This document shows, one piece after another, positions 1 to 7,655 of a DNA stretch of 33,291 nucleotides (position 1 is its first letter; each line of letters begins with the position of its first letter). Position numbers and translations under genes: made by a program. Source of the DNA: Acidobacteriota bacterium (GTDB lineage Bacteria; Acidobacteriota; Terriglobia; Bryobacterales; Bryobacteraceae); the NCBI GenBank assembly GCA_016201205.1, contig JACQDF010000198.1, positions 1 through 33,291 on the forward strand, written 5' to 3'. The notes beneath the pieces were generated by a model. It ran no database searches and had not been told where the DNA came from. It was given only the letters and a program-made list of their open reading frames with translations.

Positions 1-216
1 GCGACGAACAATGTGGATTTTGCGATTCATCGCTTCTTCCCGATTCCCCTGCGCGAATCGTTGAAGCTGGAATTCCGGGGCGAGCTCTACAACCTGTTCA
101 ACCACCCGGCATTCGCCATGCCCGGTGTGACCCTGAATCTTCCTCAAACCGGACAGATCACGGCGACGAGTATTCCGAACCGGCAGGCGCAGTTCGGTCT
201 GAAGTTGCTGTGGTAG
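1..216 (+). CDS. TonB-dependent receptor, Oar-like, C-terminal fragment
   Basis: Reading frame 1 is open from the first base to a TAG at 214-216, so this is the 3' end of a gene starting outside the window (71 codons visible). It encodes the last strands of an outer-membrane beta-barrel. The segment running from FRGELYNLFNHPAF to QAQFGLKLLW matches, position by position, the end of the complete receptor encoded at 24373-20924 (FRAESFNLTNTPSF to QVQFGLKVLF). The terminal aromatic residue (Trp) is the usual outer-membrane-protein C-terminal signal read by the BAM machinery. An internal GTG at 13 could be mistaken for a start, but the frame upstream of it is open. Such receptors take up large ligands using TonB energy; the substrate cannot be read from this piece. 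Confidence 0.85.
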   Translation, partial: ATNNVDFAIHRFFPIPLRESLKLEFRGELYNLFNHPAFAMPGVTLNLPQTGQITATSIPNRQAQFGLKLLW

Positions 217-334
217 CCTGACAACCAACGGGTTCAGGTAAGGTGTTCCCCTAAACTCTCGCTTCAGGTTTCCCCGCTTCCCCGCATCATATTTCCCATT
301 CCCCTAAGGCCTTTCCCGCGTAGGAAAGCGGCTC

Positions 335-370
335 CAGGCTCCCTACCATGGGACTTGAGCTAGGAGCCTG
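335..370 (+). promoter_or_regulatory. Hairpin overlapping the Shine-Dalgarno of the gene at 376
   Basis: CAGGCTCC (335-342) is the exact reverse complement of GGAGCCTG (363-370), an 8-bp stem around a 20-nt loop; two further pairs (344-362, 345-361) can form past a bulged C343. The 3' arm contains most of the AGGAG (362-366) that is the only convincing ribosome-binding site for the ATG at 376. If the mRNA starts upstream of 335, the fold would hide the site. The fold is seen in sequence; a regulatory role is inference. The rest of the 217-375 gap holds a weak 6-bp inverted repeat (311-316/323-328) and no promoter I can defend. Confidence 0.4.
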
Positions 371-375
371 CACGC

Positions 376-3030
376 ATGAGGTGCCTCTATTGTGGAAAGC
401 GGCTGGCGCTGCTGCGCAAGCTGACCGACAGCGACTTCTGCTCCTCGCTCCACCGCCGGCTCTACCAGCAGGAACAGGAAAAGATGGCGCTGGCGCGGTT
501 GGTGGAAGGGCAGAGGCGGTTTGCGACACTGCTCGGCGTCCCGGTACGGGAGTACGACGAGCCGGCGCCGGAGCCCCAGGCACAGCCGGAAAACGAGATC
601 CCCAGTTTCCTTCCACAAGAGCCTTTGCCGCAGGCGCTGCCCGGAATCCGGCTGATCGAAAGCGCCTCGGTCGAGCAGGTTCCCGCCATGACGCTGCCGC
701 CGTACGAGGCGGACTGGCTTTCAGGAAGCGGGCTCTGCGGACGGCTGCCGTTATTGTTCGCCATGGTCGAGCCGAAGACCGGCTACTGGGGACCGCGGGG
801 TGGATATGCTCCCTTCAAGTGTCTGGGGGCGACCTATTCTCCGATGTTGCGGGTCCAGCCGGCGGCGCGCATCCTGGTGGCGCCCATCCTCGAGTGGTCA
901 TGGAGGCATGAGCCTCTGGCCACCGTGGCGCGCCTGTGCGGTGTCGCCGAGCCACTGGTGGTTCTGGTGAGTCCGGCCGAGCCGGTGCTGGTGGTTGCGC
1001 GTCTGTGGCAGCCCGGAGTTCCCGCCGAGAGCGCCCCGATCCGCCAGCCGGAAGTGATGGAAGCTGCCTTCGAGTCAACCGTCGCGCTGGCGTCGCCGGG
1101 AGACTCTTTGCAGAGCGGCGTTCAGGCTTCTCAAGATCAGGGGGATGCGGTGCACCAGGAGCAGGTGCATCGAGATCGGGCGCCAGAGGATGCTCCGGCC
1201 GCTTTTGCCGTCAACCTGCTCCCGCTGGCCAAGCCGGGCAGTCGAGCGGCCGACATCGTGCAACGCCGCCCGCGCCCGCGCGAGCTGTTCTTCCCGCTGC
1301 CCCGGCTGAGCGATTTGCCGTCGATGGCGTTCAAGGTTGCCGCGGGGAATAGCTGTTTCGGCCGTGTGGCAGCCATCCGCGGAGCGGCGTGGAATCCCAG
1401 CGCTCTCATTGCGGCGCTGTTCGGCAATCCTTTCGACAATCACCTCGGGAAAGGTGCGGAGGCGTTTGACGAGATCCGTGTAGAGTTTCTGACGCTGGAG
1501 ACGCTTCCGCGGCTGGCAGTGATTCCAGGGCCGGGTCCAGAATTGCGTCGGGCCGAACGCACTCAGATCACCGCTACGGCGTTGACTCCGGCCGGCGCGA
1601 CCCTGGTGTGCCATTCCCCGGCTTGTGACACCGAGAATCTCACTGCGTTGCAGGCATTGCTGCCGGCGGCTCGGGTCAGGGCGGCCAGCCCGGAACTGAC
1701 GCCGGCGGTCCTGGTGGGGATCACGGGCGAACCGGCTCGAGGCGAGATGGGGGGACGCTCGTCGCATGTGACGGCCTCCGAGGCCAGGGCGCAGGCGCCG
1801 TCCGAACTACCCATGTATTCGGCGGGACCGTCCGTGCCGCGGCTGGCTCTCGATGAATGCACCCAGATGAGCGGGCTGCCTCAAAGCGGCGCTCCGGCCC
1901 GGCTTCCCGGCCTGGTGGAGGTGCAGCCGCAGCCGGTTTTCAGCGAACCTGAGGTGATTCCGGTGGCGGCGCCTGCGTCCGCCCAAGTGATGGATTTCCG
2001 GCCGGCGAGAGCCGCAACCCTTTACCCATTGACGCCGGGTGAGCCGGCGGCGCATGATCTGAAGGCGATTGCAAGGGCGGAAATCTCGTCGTTGTGGCCC
2101 GAGCCGCCCTGCCTCATCCCAAGACTGAAGAGCTCGATCGCCGAAGATGCGGAAGTTCGCGAGGCGGTGCGCGCGATGGCGGCCGTGATGGAAGTGCAGG
2201 CGGGTTCCTTTCTGGCGAAGCTGAAAATTCCGCTGCCGTCGCTCCACTTTCCCCGTCCTGACACCAAGTGGCTGGTGATGTCGATTCCGGCAATTCTGTT
2301 GCTGGGGATGTATTCGCTGACCAACCGCGGCCCGGAGCCCGTCGCGGCCCGGCAGCCGGATCCGGCTGCCGGCGGGAATTTCCTCACGGCGCAGATGGAC
2401 GGCCTGCAACAAAGCATTCTTCACCGGGCTGCGATCTCACTGAGCGACGATTTTCGCAGCGGCCTGGGCGAGTGGGAAGGCCGCGGCGACTGGTCCAATG
2501 CCTGGTCGTACGATGCCGCCGGGTTTCTGATTACCGGCCCGTTGGCGCTCTACCAGCCGTCCATGAGCATGACGGATTACAGGATGGAATTCCTGGGCCA
2601 GATTGAAAAGAAGAGCATCGGCTGGGTGTTCCGGGCGAAGGATTTTGACAACTACTATGCCGTGAGAATCTCCCTTCAGCGAGGCGGGCCGCTGCCGGTG
2701 GCCATCATAGAGCGGTATGCGGTGATCGCAGGCAAAGAGGAAGTCCACACACGCCGGCCGCTTCCGCTTCAGGTACACACCGACACGCTTTACAGGGTTC
2801 GCATGGACGTCCGGGGTAACGGATTCACCCTATCGGTGCAAGGCCAAGTGGTCGATCATTGGGGTGACGACCGACTGAAATCCGGAGGAATCGGCTTCTT
2901 CAGCGCAAAAGGCGAACAGGCTCGCCTGCGCTGGGTGGAAGTCTCACACCAATATGATTTCCTCGGTCGGCTGTGTGCGTTTCTGGCGCCGTACAGTTTA
3001 CCGGCTAGAGAGGGGAGTCTGAAGCAATGA
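376..3030 (+). CDS. Zinc-ribbon, single-TM protein with C-terminal jelly-roll domain
   Basis: An 884-residue protein of no named family that I recognise. Residues 1-30 form a likely treble-clef or zinc-ribbon knob: C3-x2-C6 followed by C22-x3-H26 (DFCSSLH). Residues about 50-630 are low-complexity, rich in Pro, Ala and Glu, with no clear fold. One hydrophobic segment (about 632-648, WLVMSIPAILLLGMYSL) should cross the inner membrane. Residues about 690-865 look like a concanavalin/LamG-like jelly roll (DDFRSGLGEWEG, GWVFRAKDFDNYYAVRI, GGIGFFSAKG), as in the 3-keto-disaccharide hydrolase/GH16-like group. With no signal peptide and one TM, the zinc knob should be cytoplasmic and the jelly roll periplasmic. 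The AGGAG at 362-366 supports this start. The stop overlaps the start of the TPR gene (ATGA), so the two are probably co-translated. Function unknown; carbohydrate or peptidoglycan sensing is a guess. Confidence 0.85.
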   Translation: MRCLYCGKRLALLRKLTDSDFCSSLHRRLYQQEQEKMALARLVEGQRRFATLLGVPVREYDEPAPEPQAQPENEIPSFLPQEPLPQALPGIRLIESASVEQVPAMTLPPYEADWLSGSGLCGRLPLLFAMVEPKTGYWGPRGGYAPFKCLGATYSPMLRVQPAARILVAPILEWSWRHEPLATVARLCGVAEPLVVLVSPAEPVLVVARLWQPGVPAESAPIRQPEVMEAAFESTVALASPGDSLQSGVQASQDQGDAVHQEQVHRDRAPEDAPAAFAVNLLPLAKPGSRAADIVQRRPRPRELFFPLPRLSDLPSMAFKVAAGNSCFGRVAAIRGAAWNPSALIAALFGNPFDNHLGKGAEAFDEIRVEFLTLETLPRLAVIPGPGPELRRAERTQITATALTPAGATLVCHSPACDTENLTALQALLPAARVRAASPELTPAVLVGITGEPARGEMGGRSSHVTASEARAQAPSELPMYSAGPSVPRLALDECTQMSGLPQSGAPARLPGLVEVQPQPVFSEPEVIPVAAPASAQVMDFRPARAATLYPLTPGEPAAHDLKAIARAEISSLWPEPPCLIPRLKSSIAEDAEVREAVRAMAAVMEVQAGSFLAKLKIPLPSLHFPRPDTKWLVMSIPAILLLGMYSLTNRGPEPVAARQPDPAAGGNFLTAQMDGLQQSILHRAAISLSDDFRSGLGEWEGRGDWSNAWSYDAAGFLITGPLALYQPSMSMTDYRMEFLGQIEKKSIGWVFRAKDFDNYYAVRISLQRGGPLPVAIIERYAVIAGKEEVHTRRPLPLQVHTDTLYRVRMDVRGNGFTLSVQGQVVDHWGDDRLKSGGIGFFSAKGEQARLRWVEVSHQYDFLGRLCAFLAPYSLPAREGSLKQ

Positions 3031-4676
3031 ACCAGAAGAAGCGGATGGAGAAAGAGCCGGTCAAGCCGGCATCTTTCGGCGTGATTTCCGATTCCAGGGA
3101 CGCATCCAATTCGCACGCAAAAGCGCTCGCCAAGGCTGTTTCTCTGCATCTGGAAGGAAAGGCGCGGGAGGCGCTGAAAGAACTGGATGGCGCCGTTGAA
3201 GGCGGCGCCGACGCTCCCGAGGTACATTCCGCCCGCGGTCATCTTCAATATGAGCTCGAGCTCTATGAAGAGGCTGTCCAAAGTTACACCCGCCTGCTTG
3301 TTCTGGATTCCCGCCATCCGAATGGCAACTTCAACCTGGCGGTGTGCCTGGAGAAGCTTGGCCGCTGGGAGCATGCCGCGCAGCAATTCGAGAAGGCATT
3401 GGATGCCGATCCTCAGCGGCTGGAAGCGTGGCTCGGCCTGGGCATCTGCCGGCTGCACACGGAAAAGGCAGAACAGGCGCTGGACGCTTTCGAGCGCTGC
3501 CTGGCCCGCGATCCGGAGCACGAGACCGCGCGGTTCGGCAAGGCGGTCTCCCTTCAGTACCTGTGGCGCTTTGACGAAGCCGCCGAGCTGTACCGCAGCA
3601 TTCTGGAAAAGAATCCGAACTCGGAAGAGTCGCTGGTGAACCTGATCACCATCGGCATGGCGCGCAAGGACGAGAAGATGATCCGCGAGTACTCGGAGCG
3701 GCTGTTGCAGATCCGGCCGTTCTCGCAAGCCGCGCTGGAAGGGCTGGCGACGTGCGCGTTCTCGAGCAACGATTACGAAGCCGCCGCCCGGTGCTGCGCC
3801 AAGCTGGTCGAGTTCACTCCAAATCACTTCGAGCGCTGGTTCAACCTCGGGGTCGCCTACCAGAAGACCAGCCGCCTGGAGCAGGCCGCGCAGGCATATG
3901 CCGAAGCGGTCCGCGTACGGCCCGACGCCAAGCAGGCTTATGTCAACCTGGGCATCGTGCGGCAGGAGTTGGGCGATTTGAAAGGCGCGCGCGAGGCTTA
4001 TGAGCGGGCTCTTCAACTGGCGCCCGACATCCCCGAGATTCTGTACAACCTGGGCTCGGTTCTCGAGCAGCAGGGACAGAAGGAGGAAGCCGAGAAGCTG
4101 TACACGCGCCTGCTGGTCAAGAACGCCGACTGGGAGGACGCCTGGTTCCGGCTCGGCTATCTGCGCATCACGCGGGGAGACTACCACGGCGGCGCTGAAG
4201 CATTCGAGGCCTGTCTCCGTAAGAAGAGCAACTGGCCCGAAGCGCTGGTGAACCTCGGGCTTTCATTCTGGAAGATCGGCGACCGTGAATCCGCGCGCCG
4301 TACGTACGAATCGGCGCTGGAAGCGCAGCCGAATTCCATCGACGCCCTGCGCGGTCTGGCCGCGCTGGCCATCGAGCGCGACGATTACGAAAAAGCTCTC
4401 GACTATCAGGCCCGCCTCATTGATCTTGGCGAGCGCAGCCCTGAGCTGTTCTACAACACCGGCCTGCTGCTGCAAAAGTCGGGTCAGATCGAAGACGCGA
4501 TTCGCCTGTACAAAGAGGCGCTTGCAGAGCGGCCCAACTTTGCCGAGGCTCTGCTCAATCTCGGCCACGCGCTCAAGACGCGGGGCCAGCCGGATGAAGC
4601 GCGCAGCTATTGGAAGCAGGCGCTGGAAGCCAAGCCGGAGCTGGCGCAAGGTTACTTCGAACCAGTGCATTCGTAG
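3027..4676 (+). CDS. Tetratricopeptide-repeat protein
   Basis: A 549-residue protein made almost wholly of TPR helical hairpins from about residue 35 to the C-terminus, roughly thirteen repeats. Typical repeat cores are visible, such as NLAVCLEKLGRWEHAAQQFE, NLGIVRQELGDLKGAREAYE and NLGHALKTRGQPDEA. There is no signal peptide or membrane segment, and the N-terminus is polar and Lys-rich, so a cytoplasmic scaffold is expected. The start codon overlaps the stop of the upstream membrane protein by four bases, a classic coupling arrangement, so it may bind the cytoplasmic N-terminal part of that protein (inference). TPR proteins mediate protein-protein contacts; the partner is not readable from sequence. 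The 3' end overlaps the converging cytochrome gene by about 25 bases. Confidence 0.9.
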   Translation: MNQKKRMEKEPVKPASFGVISDSRDASNSHAKALAKAVSLHLEGKAREALKELDGAVEGGADAPEVHSARGHLQYELELYEEAVQSYTRLLVLDSRHPNGNFNLAVCLEKLGRWEHAAQQFEKALDADPQRLEAWLGLGICRLHTEKAEQALDAFERCLARDPEHETARFGKAVSLQYLWRFDEAAELYRSILEKNPNSEESLVNLITIGMARKDEKMIREYSERLLQIRPFSQAALEGLATCAFSSNDYEAAARCCAKLVEFTPNHFERWFNLGVAYQKTSRLEQAAQAYAEAVRVRPDAKQAYVNLGIVRQELGDLKGAREAYERALQLAPDIPEILYNLGSVLEQQGQKEEAEKLYTRLLVKNADWEDAWFRLGYLRITRGDYHGGAEAFEACLRKKSNWPEALVNLGLSFWKIGDRESARRTYESALEAQPNSIDALRGLAALAIERDDYEKALDYQARLIDLGERSPELFYNTGLLLQKSGQIEDAIRLYKEALAERPNFAEALLNLGHALKTRGQPDEARSYWKQALEAKPELAQGYFEPVHS

Positions 4677-4993
4677 GTTAGCAGTGCTTGCGTAAGACCG
4701 CTTGCTGACGCGCGCGGCTCCGAAACAGAGCTCAGTTTGCCGTGCATCCCTGATTCGTAAGCCTGGCGCTCGGCCAAGTGGCAGCCGCCGCACAGGGCGG
4801 GCACTTCCTCGGGAGCAGCCACACGGTCCGGCGCCGCCGCCCCGACTGCGTTGCGATGCTGCTGGCTTGCGCCGTGGCACACCTCGCAACCGACGCCTTT
4901 GGCGAAATGCTTGTGCGTCTTCAGCGCTTCAGAATGTTCCGTGTGACACGGCACGCAGGCTTGAGCCAGCAGAGCCGCCAGCATCAGCCCCAT
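4652..4993 (-). CDS. Small multiheme (triheme) c-type cytochrome
   Basis: About 113 residues carrying three heme c attachment motifs: CVPCH (near residue 13), CEVCH and CGGCH, with extra histidines (HTEH, THKH, QQH, MHGK) that could be distal axial ligands. The first twelve residues (MGLMLAALLAQA) look like a very short export signal, expected because heme c is attached in the periplasm. Two ATGs are possible, at 4993 and 4984; the second forms a TGATG overlap with the stop of the FMN enzyme upstream. Either way the gene is translationally coupled to that dehydrogenase, which suggests it takes electrons from it or acts in the same redox step (inference). The roughly 30 residues after the third heme motif do not look like cytochrome sequence, so the 3' end may be truncated. 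It overlaps the end of the convergent TPR gene. Confidence 0.75.
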   Translation of the reverse strand: MGLMLAALLAQACVPCHTEHSEALKTHKHFAKGVGCEVCHGASQQHRNAVGAAAPDRVAAPEEVPALCGGCHLAERQAYESGMHGKLSSVSEPRASASGLTQALLTYECTGSK

Positions 4994-6117
4994 GGACGGC
5001 GCCTCACCAGCTTGCGGTCGATGGAAGCCAGATTCGCCTTCCCGGCCAGGGCCATGGAGATCTTCAGCTCCGCGCCCAGCATCCACAGGACGCGCTCGAC
5101 TCCGGCTTGCCCGAAGGCCGCCAGGCCCCACAAGGGCGGCCGCCCGACCAGAACGGCTTTGGCGCCGAGCGCGAGCGCCTTCAGAATATCGCTGCCGCGC
5201 CGGATGCCCCCGTCCATCAGCACTGGCGCTTTGCCGCCCGCGGCGTCCACTACATCCGGAAGCGCATCGATGGTGGCGATGACGCCGTCCAACTGGCGCC
5301 CTCCGTGGTTGGAAACAATGATGCCGTCAGCGCCGTGCTTCACCGCCAATTCGGCGTCTTCGGGCGAGAGGATGCCTTTCAGGATCACGGGAAGGTTGAC
5401 GGCGCTCTTCAGCCAGCCGATGTAGTCCCAGGTGAGATTGGGTGTGTGCGGCTGCCACATGGCGGCACGCGCCGGGTTGGCCGGCTGGACGTTTTCGCCT
5501 GGCCGGGGGACACCCGTGACCATGTAGCCATAGTCGAAACGGTTGCGATTGTTGCGGTCGCGGTTCGACTGATATTGGTTGTCCACGGTGACGGTGATGG
5601 CCCTGGCGCCGCGGTCCTCGATCCGGCGCGCGTAGCCTTGGGCCGCCTGCCTGCTGGGCTGGCCGATGGTATTGCTCCACCAGTTCACCGAACTGTCGTC
5701 TTCGACGGCGCGCTCAGCGCCGCTGCCCGTGCAGAACAGCGTCTTCGAATTGGCGCAGGCCCGGGCGACGATCGATTCCGCGTTAGGCAGCACCAGGTTC
5801 TTTCCGCCTGTGGGCGCCACCAGGATCGGGGCGGGCACTTTGACGCCCAGGATCTCGCTGGAAGTGTCCACCTGGCTGACGTCGGTCATGACGCGCGGCA
5901 CCAGGTCCCAGCGCTCGTAGGCAGCGCGGTTGGCGCGCAGCGTCAATTCGTCCTCGACGCCGCCGGCGATGAAGTCGTACGCCAGTTTGTGCAGCTTTCT
6001 CTTGGCGATCTCCTCGAACTCATGCGCATTCACGGGACCGAGCAGGCCTTCTTCGGCCACCAGCGGCGAGGCGGCGGCAAATCCCATCAGGGCGCGAAAA
6101 GCATCCCGGCGATTCAT
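4984..6117 (-). CDS. FMN-dependent alpha-hydroxy-acid dehydrogenase/oxidase homologue
   Basis: A 377-residue member of the glycolate oxidase/LldD family, TIM-barrel enzymes that oxidise 2-hydroxy acids with FMN. Diagnostic stretches are IAKRKLHKLAYDF, the GGVEDELTLRANR block, K247 (VILKG), the catalytic-base motif SNHGGRQLDG (H271, R274) and the phosphate-binding DGGIRRG and GRPPLWG. D179 in TVTVDN matches the family aspartate. The N-terminus (MNRRDAFRALMGFAAASP) resembles a Tat-type signal, so it may be periplasmic, in keeping with the coupled cytochrome. Compared with spinach glycolate oxidase (from memory), three active-site residues differ: Y24 is F49, W108 is G133, and the QLYVYKDR segment carrying Y129 is replaced by a WWSNTIG stretch with no tyrosine. 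Substrate is therefore uncertain. GGGGGAG precedes the ATG. It lies 12 bases after the SDR gene. Confidence 0.9.
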   Translation of the reverse strand: MNRRDAFRALMGFAAASPLVAEEGLLGPVNAHEFEEIAKRKLHKLAYDFIAGGVEDELTLRANRAAYERWDLVPRVMTDVSQVDTSSEILGVKVPAPILVAPTGGKNLVLPNAESIVARACANSKTLFCTGSGAERAVEDDSSVNWWSNTIGQPSRQAAQGYARRIEDRGARAITVTVDNQYQSNRDRNNRNRFDYGYMVTGVPRPGENVQPANPARAAMWQPHTPNLTWDYIGWLKSAVNLPVILKGILSPEDAELAVKHGADGIIVSNHGGRQLDGVIATIDALPDVVDAAGGKAPVLMDGGIRRGSDILKALALGAKAVLVGRPPLWGLAAFGQAGVERVLWMLGAELKISMALAGKANLASIDRKLVRRRPWG

Positions 6118-6129
6118 TCGTACTCCCCC

Positions 6130-7152
6130 TTAGAATCTTCCGTCACGGACTGCGAACTTTGTCGGCTTGCCAAGCGTGGAACCTCCCATGCCGATCCACT
6201 GGGCCGTCCACTCGATCAATTGCTCGGGGGCAACGCTTGGGTAACCGAACAGGCGGTGGCATTTGGCGGCGTTGTTGAGCAGCGCGGTCCCGGCTTCCAC
6301 GCCCTGGAAAAGCGGCTCGACTCCAAAGTGGCTGCCGAACCGCCAGGCGATCCAGCGGACCGACAGTGTCTCCGGGCCGGTGAGATTCAGCGCGGCGGGC
6401 GGCGACGCGCACAGCTCGAGGCTGCGCAGGATGACCGAGTTGGCGTCACCCTGCCAGATGACGTTGACGTTGCTCATCGACAGGTCCACAGGACGCCGCT
6501 CGAAGACCGCGCTGCCGATGTCGAGGAGCACTCCATAGCGCAGCTCGACGGCGTAATTGAGCCGTACCAGCGTTACCGGCGTCCCGTAGCGAATGGAAAA
6601 AAACTCGAGGATGCGCTCGCGCGCCAGCACCGATTGCCCGTATTCGCCCACCGGGTCGAGCGGCATGCTCTCGCTGGCTCCGCCCGAAGAGACGGGCACC
6701 AGCGGATAGATATTGCCGCTCGACATGGCGACGATGCGGGCGCTGCGATAGCGCTCGGCCACCAGGCCGGGGAGCCATGCATTCATACCCCACGTCAGGT
6801 GCTCCGCGCCGGTCGAGCCGAACTTGCGCGCGGCCAGGTAGATCACGTTTCCGGCGTCGGGCAGGCACGCCAGTTGCCCCCGGTCCATCAGGTCCGCGCT
6901 GGCCGTTTCCACGCCCCATTCTTCGAGCTTCTGCCGCGTCTCGTCGCTGGAATAGCGCGAGACGGCGATGACACGCCGTGAAACGCCGGCCTCGGCCGCG
7001 GAGCGCGCGGCCCGGCGGGCAAGCGTCGGCCCCATCTTGCCGCCGGCGCCCAGGATCACCAGCGGCCCTTCCAGCCGCGCCATCAGCTCGGCATCGGCCT
7101 TCGCCGGCCGCGAGAGCAATTCGTCCAGTTCCTGCTCAGAGGCAATGATCAT
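6130..7152 (-). CDS. NAD-dependent epimerase/dehydratase (extended SDR-like)
   Basis: A 340-residue Rossmann-fold protein. The dinucleotide loop GAGGKMG is at residues 35-41, a short way in from the N-terminus, and an SSGNIYP strand (144-150) holds the expected serine. The start at 7152 is chosen over an upstream ATG (7191) because it forms an ATGA overlap with the stop of the adenosine-specific kinase gene. The usual catalytic YxxxK appears as Y171-G-Q-S-V175: the lysine is replaced by valine. The enzyme is therefore either non-standard or acts as an NAD-dependent regulator or binding protein; both are inference. Its place between a small kinase-like protein and an FMN hydroxyacid enzyme suggests a sugar-acid or hydroxyacid pathway, but the substrate is unknown. 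Confidence 0.8.
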   Translation of the reverse strand: MIIASEQELDELLSRPAKADAELMARLEGPLVILGAGGKMGPTLARRAARSAAEAGVSRRVIAVSRYSSDETRQKLEEWGVETASADLMDRGQLACLPDAGNVIYLAARKFGSTGAEHLTWGMNAWLPGLVAERYRSARIVAMSSGNIYPLVPVSSGGASESMPLDPVGEYGQSVLARERILEFFSIRYGTPVTLVRLNYAVELRYGVLLDIGSAVFERRPVDLSMSNVNVIWQGDANSVILRSLELCASPPAALNLTGPETLSVRWIAWRFGSHFGVEPLFQGVEAGTALLNNAAKCHRLFGYPSVAPEQLIEWTAQWIGMGGSTLGKPTKFAVRDGRF

Positions 7153-7631
7153 CGCTTGTATCCGAACTTGCACAGCAGGCCATGCCGCCATTGTCTGCCG
7201 GTATCGTCTTCCACGCCTTTCGGCGCCGATCCGTCGATCACCCCGAGAATGCCGCGCCCCAGGCCGCTTTCGGCGACGATCACCTCAACCGGGTTGGCAG
7301 TGGCGCAGAACAGTCCCACCACTTCGGGCACTTCCTGGATGCGCCCGAGGATGTTGATTGGAAAGCCGTCTTTGAGAACGATGACGAAGGCGTGGCCGGC
7401 GCCGACCGCGGTTGCATTCCGCACGGCCGCCTCCTTGAACTCGTCGTCGTTTCCTTCGACGCGCGTCAGGCACGCGCCGGAAGCTTCGTTGAAGGCCACG
7501 CCGAATTTCATCTGTGGCACCGTATTCACGATGGCTTCGTACAGGTCCTCCACGGTCTTGATGAAGTGCGACTGTCCGAGGATGATGTTTGCGCCCGGCG
7601 GAATCTCCAGCGGAACGGATTTGAGCTCCAT
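7149..7631 (-). CDS. Adenosine-specific kinase family protein
   Basis: A 160-residue protein that I recognise as the small adenosine-specific kinase family (Pfam Adenosine_kin). Its hallmarks are the opening with GANIILGQSHFIKTVEDLYE, the central QMKFGVAFNEASG, RNATAVGAGHAFVIVL, EVVGLFCATANPVEV and the closing LGRGILGVIDGSAPKGVE. Members are compact single-domain proteins found in archaea and scattered bacteria; the length fits. The assigned reaction is ATP-dependent phosphorylation of adenosine, though few members have been tested. No clear Shine-Dalgarno precedes the ATG at 7631. The gene follows the TIGR03790 gene by 24 bases and overlaps the next gene by four. Confidence 0.85.
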   Translation of the reverse strand: MELKSVPLEIPPGANIILGQSHFIKTVEDLYEAIVNTVPQMKFGVAFNEASGACLTRVEGNDDEFKEAAVRNATAVGAGHAFVIVLKDGFPINILGRIQEVPEVVGLFCATANPVEVIVAESGLGRGILGVIDGSAPKGVEDDTGRQWRHGLLCKFGYKR

Positions 7632-7655
7632 AGGTAGATTTTGACGCGATTCGGC

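Noticed and set aside
4652-4680. T-loop-like GGTTCGAA stretch suggesting a tRNA
   Set aside because: It encodes the end of the TPR protein (YFEPVHS) and no acceptor, D or anticodon arm can be placed.
4702-6981. Long plus-strand open frame across the FMN enzyme, SDR and cytochrome genes
   Set aside because: It runs antisense through three recognisable genes and its product shows no family motif.
7153-7191. Longer start for the SDR gene
   Set aside because: The ATG at 7152 overlaps the upstream stop (ATGA) and the extra 13 residues match nothing.
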